The notes under the pieces are model-generated. The model made no database searches and had not been told where the DNA came from. It saw only the letters and a program-made list of their open reading frames with translations. From CAYIYO01 sp964367715 (GTDB taxonomy: Bacteria > Chlamydiota > Chlamydiia > Chlamydiales > Criblamydiaceae), in NCBI GenBank assembly GCA_964367715.1, contig CAYIYO010000038.1:1-17543 (forward strand): a stretch of 17,543 nt of DNA, in the 5' to 3' direction. This document shows, piece by piece, positions 14,208-17,543 of the stretch (position 1 is the first letter of the stretch; each line of letters starts with the position of its first letter). Both the position numbers and the translations under genes were made by a program.

Positions 14208-16502
14208 ATGAATGAAGAAAAACTGCTGATACATTTAACGATCGATGACAAATCCATTACGGTTCCAAAAGGAACCTCGGTCTACACCGCCGCAAAAGCG
14301 AATGGAATCGAACTTCCTGTCTTTTGTTATCAAGACCGCATGCCTGCCTTTGGCGCCTGCCGCGTCTGTCTCGTCGAAGTAGAAAAAATGAATAAGCTGC
14401 AAACCTCCTGCACATTGGAAGCAACAGAAGGAATGGTGGTCCACACGCAAACAAAAATTGCTGTCGACGGTCGAAAAGGAATCCTCGAATTTCTTCTCAT
14501 CAACCATCCTCTTGATTGTCCTATCTGCGACCGGGGAGGGGAGTGCCCTCTACAAGATAATGTCCTGCAATTTGGTCCAGGCAAAAGCGAATTTTTTGAA
14601 GAAAAAAGGCACTTCACAAAAGCAAAGCCTTTAGGTCCCGTTCTGATGCTCGACCGCGAGCGCTGCATCGTCTGCGCACGCTGCACACGTTTCGGCGATG
14701 AAATCGCAGGTGATCACGCCCTAGAATTTATCGAGCGTGGATTCAAAACAGAAGTTGGTACTCCAGATGGCGGCGTCGCCCAATCAAAATACATTGGTAA
14801 TACAATCATGATATGCCCTGTAGGCGCTCTCACGAGTAATGTCTACCGTTTTCGTGCACGGCCATGGGATAACGATTCCACCGAAACGACCTGCACATTA
14901 TGCCCTGTCGGCTGCAGCATGATCCTCGATGCACGCGACGGAGAAATCGTCCGCACGCGCTCAAAAGAAAATCATGCAGTCAACGACATCTGGCTCTGCG
15001 ACAAGGGATGGTTCGGTTACGAATTTGTGGAAAATGCCAATCGTCTCACTCAACCGCTCATCCGCCGCAATGGTGCTCTGGTTCCCGCAAGCTGGGACGA
15101 TGCCCTCTCTTTCATCGCAGCAAAATTTAAAGAAGCAAAGCCTTCCGGAAAACTCGCTGCCTTTGGGGGAAATCCACTCACAGTAGAAGAAAATTACCTC
15201 TTCCAAAAGCTTTTTCGCGATGGCGCCCGCACCAACAATGTGGACCACCGCATCGGCACCCCTCTCTTCACTCTGGAAGAAGAAGGCTTTCCTTCGAGCA
15301 TGGAAATGACAATAGGAGACTGCGAAAATCTGTCTTATGCGGTAATCCTTGGATGCGATCTCACAGAAGAATTTCCTCTCCTTTGGCTACGCTTAAAAAA
15401 GGCAATCAACAAAGGATGCAAAGTGATTTTTATGGGCCATTTTGCTCCGGAAATTTCTTCGCATTTATCAAAAACAATTTTACATCCTCCAGGGAAAGAA
15501 CTCGCTGCAATCAAAGAATATCTTCCTCTAATCGAAAAAAATAAAAAAGGTGCACTATTTGTCGGTAGTCAATACCTGAACACTCCTCATCGACAAGCCA
15601 TTCTCGCAGCCTTGGTGGATGTTCAAAATACTTTGCCCGATTTATCCCTGAATCTATTAGAAGGAAAAAATAATTCTGTGGGCGCACGCCTTGCAGGAAT
15701 GCATCCAGAAGTTGGACCACTGGGCGAACGCTTAGTGAAGCCAGGATTCAATGCACGGCAAGTTCTCGAGCATGCACAGGAAGAGGGATGGAATTTTCTC
15801 TATGTCGCCGGAGCCAATCCTGCGACACGTTTTCCTTCATCACTATGGGAGTCTGCTCGAAAAAAGATAGGATTCCTCGTCGTCAATGATCTCTTTTTAA
15901 CAGAAACAGCAAAGCAAGCAGATGTGGTTTTACCCACTCTTTCCTACATAGAAAAAGAGGGCTCTTTCATCAATATCGAAGGACGCATCCAAAAAGTAAA
16001 TCCAGGAAAAGCAATTCCTCCTAATATTCTCAGTGATGGCGACATTTTTATGGCGATCGCGAATCGATTGGGAATGTCATTATCGATCGATCCGACTTTT
16101 ATCGGTGCCCTTCAAAATGCCTATGTCTCTATTGAGCGTCCAAAGAAAATTCATGCGGTTTCAAAAAAGGCAAGCGAAGAAGGACTAAAAGCAACCTTTG
16201 CTCCTGCCTTATTTGATCGGGGTGTACGCATGCGACACAACGCCCATCTGGTCCAAATGTCAAAAGACCCTTCCATTCGCCTTCATCCCACCACCGCAAA
16301 AAACAAAGGGATACAAGAAGGCGCTTTAGTATCTATCGATGCAAAGGGCAATACAATCAAAGGAAAAGCAACGCTGGATAAAGGGGTCGCCGAAGGCACG
16401 CTCGTCATTCCTTTAGGTTTTCCAGAAATCCCTGCACACAATCTCGCTAGCGACCGATGGAATGGATTACAGGTAGAGATAACGCTAAGGAATGAACAAT
16501 GA
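14208..16502 (+). CDS. nuoG: NADH-quinone oxidoreductase subunit G
   Basis: A 764-residue subunit (75 kDa family) that wires electrons from NuoF to NuoB. The iron-sulfur ligands read in order: [2Fe-2S] N1b C40, C51, C54, C68; N5 H100, C104, C107, C113; N4 C153, C156, C159, C203; and an additional C229-x2-C232-x3-C236-x27-C264, the ligand pattern of the off-pathway cluster N7 found in Thermus, E. coli and some others. The remainder is a molybdopterin-oxidoreductase-like domain, as usual without an obvious active cofactor, ending in a molydopterin-dinucleotide-binding-type beta domain (about 650-760). The ATG lies one base after the nuoF stop; I see no Shine-Dalgarno, so coupling with nuoF is likely. 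Its TGA overlaps the nuoH start. Confidence 0.95.
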   Translation: MNEEKLLIHLTIDDKSITVPKGTSVYTAAKANGIELPVFCYQDRMPAFGACRVCLVEVEKMNKLQTSCTLEATEGMVVHTQTKIAVDGRKGILEFLLINHPLDCPICDRGGECPLQDNVLQFGPGKSEFFEEKRHFTKAKPLGPVLMLDRERCIVCARCTRFGDEIAGDHALEFIERGFKTEVGTPDGGVAQSKYIGNTIMICPVGALTSNVYRFRARPWDNDSTETTCTLCPVGCSMILDARDGEIVRTRSKENHAVNDIWLCDKGWFGYEFVENANRLTQPLIRRNGALVPASWDDALSFIAAKFKEAKPSGKLAAFGGNPLTVEENYLFQKLFRDGARTNNVDHRIGTPLFTLEEEGFPSSMEMTIGDCENLSYAVILGCDLTEEFPLLWLRLKKAINKGCKVIFMGHFAPEISSHLSKTILHPPGKELAAIKEYLPLIEKNKKGALFVGSQYLNTPHRQAILAALVDVQNTLPDLSLNLLEGKNNSVGARLAGMHPEVGPLGERLVKPGFNARQVLEHAQEEGWNFLYVAGANPATRFPSSLWESARKKIGFLVVNDLFLTETAKQADVVLPTLSYIEKEGSFINIEGRIQKVNPGKAIPPNILSDGDIFMAIANRLGMSLSIDPTFIGALQNAYVSIERPKKIHAVSKKASEEGLKATFAPALFDRGVRMRHNAHLVQMSKDPSIRLHPTTAKNKGIQEGALVSIDAKGNTIKGKATLDKGVAEGTLVIPLGFPEIPAHNLASDRWNGLQVEITLRNEQ

Positions 16503-17476
16503 CGGAAGCACTCGTACAAGTATTAATAAAAGGACTGATCCTCATCCTTGTGTTGATGGGTGCTGCCGCTTACATGACATTTTGTGAACGTGTTGTCATG
16601 GCACGCATGCAGCTACGACTCGGCCCCAATCGCGTGGGTCCTTTCGGCCTTTTACAGCCGATTGCAGATGGGATTAAGCTTCTGACAAAAGAAAAGTTTC
16701 AACCGGTAGGAATTGAAAAATTTACTTATTGGCTCGCTCCCAGTATTTCTGTCTTCACTGCTCTCTTTGTCTTTGTCCTTATCCCTATCGGGGGAACAGT
16801 CACGTTGTGGGGATATCAAGTCTCTCTTCACATTGCCGACGTCAATGCAGGAATCGTTTTTCTTCTCGCGATCTCTTCTTTAGCTGTTTACGGAGTGGTA
16901 TTGGCAGGGTGGGCATCGAATAACCGCTACTCTCTTTTGGGAGGGCTACGCGGCACGGCACAGATGATTAGTTATGAAATTCCGATGGGTCTCTCTCTCT
17001 TGACGGTAGCATTGAGCGCGGGAACACTCAGTCTAACAGAAATTGTCGAGGAACAACGCGTCCACTGGTTTGTATGGACAAATCCTGTCAGCTTTCTGAT
17101 CTACCTCATCACTTCTTTCGCCGAAACAAATCGCGCTCCTTTTGACCTCCCCGAAGCAGAGCAAGAGCTTACCGCGGGCTACCATACAGAATATGGGGGA
17201 ATGAAGTTTGCCATGTTCTTCCTCGCCGAATACATCAACATCCTCGCGGTCTCTTCGATCGCAGTGACGCTATTCCTTGGTGGATGGCTCGGTCCAGGTG
17301 ACCTTCCTGTGATCTGGTTTTTACTAAAAGTTGCCTTCTTCGTCTTTCTCTTCATCTGGGTAAGAGCAACAATGGCACGTTTCCGCTACGATCAACTCAT
17401 GAGTTTTGGATGGAAAGTGTTGATTCCGATCGCAACAATAAATTTAATCGTAACCGCTTACTTTATTTTGGTGTGA
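16499..17476 (+). CDS. nuoH: NADH-quinone oxidoreductase subunit H
   Basis: A 325-residue membrane subunit (ND1 family) with about eight hydrophobic segments, forming the entry to the quinone chamber and the start of the ion-pumping arm. Hallmarks are RLGPNRVGPFGLLQPIADGIK after the first helix, and ETNRAPFDLPEAEQELTAGY plus the EYGGMKFAMFFLAEY stretch in the large cytoplasmic loop, with all acidic residues present. The start overlaps the nuoG stop (ATGA), with AAGGA about 7 bases upstream. It is the last complete gene in the window; nuoI would be expected next, but only 67 bases follow, with a hairpin and no start that I can assign. Confidence 0.96.
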   Translation: MTEALVQVLIKGLILILVLMGAAAYMTFCERVVMARMQLRLGPNRVGPFGLLQPIADGIKLLTKEKFQPVGIEKFTYWLAPSISVFTALFVFVLIPIGGTVTLWGYQVSLHIADVNAGIVFLLAISSLAVYGVVLAGWASNNRYSLLGGLRGTAQMISYEIPMGLSLLTVALSAGTLSLTEIVEEQRVHWFVWTNPVSFLIYLITSFAETNRAPFDLPEAEQELTAGYHTEYGGMKFAMFFLAEYINILAVSSIAVTLFLGGWLGPGDLPVIWFLLKVAFFVFLFIWVRATMARFRYDQLMSFGWKVLIPIATINLIVTAYFILV

Positions 17477-17485
17477 AGTCAACTA

Positions 17486-17505
17486 CTTTCGCCTAAAGGC
17501 GAAAG
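17486..17505. repeat. Hairpin after nuoH
   Basis: CTTTCGCC (17486-17493) and GGCGAAAG (17498-17505) form a perfect 8-bp stem with a TAAA loop, 9 bases after the nuoH stop. Weaker outer complementarity (CTA/TAG, AGTC 17477-17480 with GACT 17524-17527) suggests a longer imperfect palindrome reaching 17527. There is no U-tract, so it is more like a repeat or an RNA-processing/stabilising stem inside the nuo operon than a terminator. Confidence 0.65.
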
Positions 17506-17543
17506 CTTGTAGCTAGCCTAAGCGACTGCTACCATCGGCACAT

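Noticed and set aside
14330..14686. 118-residue minus-strand ORF inside nuoG
   Set aside because: Antisense to the iron-sulfur domain of nuoG; the translation has no recognisable features.
1..17543. tRNA, rRNA, CRISPR arrays, transposase genes or phage genes
   Set aside because: Looked for by eye on both strands; nothing with the needed repeats, cloverleaf pattern or protein motifs was seen.

Overview
The window looks like a chromosomal piece of a chlamydia-like bacterium outside the Chlamydiaceae (the Parachlamydia/Waddlia/Simkania/Estrella side of Chlamydiales). Two things suggest this. The V-type ATPase operon runs E - DUF2764 protein - A - B - D - I - K, as remembered for Chlamydia and Borrelia, and its proteins read as chlamydial. 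It is followed by a proton-type complex I (nuo) operon, which environmental chlamydiae carry and Chlamydiaceae lack (they use Na+-NQR). No search was run, so the genus stays open.

Layout. Bases 1-1698 (minus strand) hold three exported or surface proteins: a lipoprotein running off the left edge (GTG start at 462, LSSC lipobox, largely hidden by an opposite-strand ORF), a 76-residue secreted/membrane peptide with a His-rich tail, and a 266-residue secreted protein of unknown function. A divergent intergenic region (1699-1869) contains a good sigma-70-type promoter (1778-1806) for the ATPase operon. Bases 1870-9601 (plus) hold atpE, the DUF2764 gene, atpA, atpB, atpD, atpI and atpK, mostly overlapping or a few bases apart. 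The exception is a 178-base gap between atpI and atpK, filled by a very long, nearly perfect inverted repeat (8975-9138) that begins inside the last codons of atpI. After atpK, 240 bases hold two more inverted-repeat structures and the leader of the nuo operon. Bases 9842-17476 (plus) hold nuoA-B-C-D-E-F-G-H, mostly overlapping. A small hairpin follows nuoH and the operon presumably continues past the edge with nuoI.

How the genes work together. NuoE/F/G oxidise NADH and carry electrons through iron-sulfur clusters to NuoB/D, where quinone is reduced; NuoA and NuoH are part of the ion-pumping membrane arm. The V-type ATPase couples ATP to ion movement through AtpI and the AtpK ring. AtpK keeps most side chains that bind Na+ in the Enterococcus hirae K ring, which raises the question of whether the two neighbouring machines use the same ion.

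Most of the window is conserved energy metabolism and I see no new defence or mobile system. The least explained items are the 164-base palindrome at the atpI end, the inverted repeats before nuoA, and the small minus-strand secreted genes.
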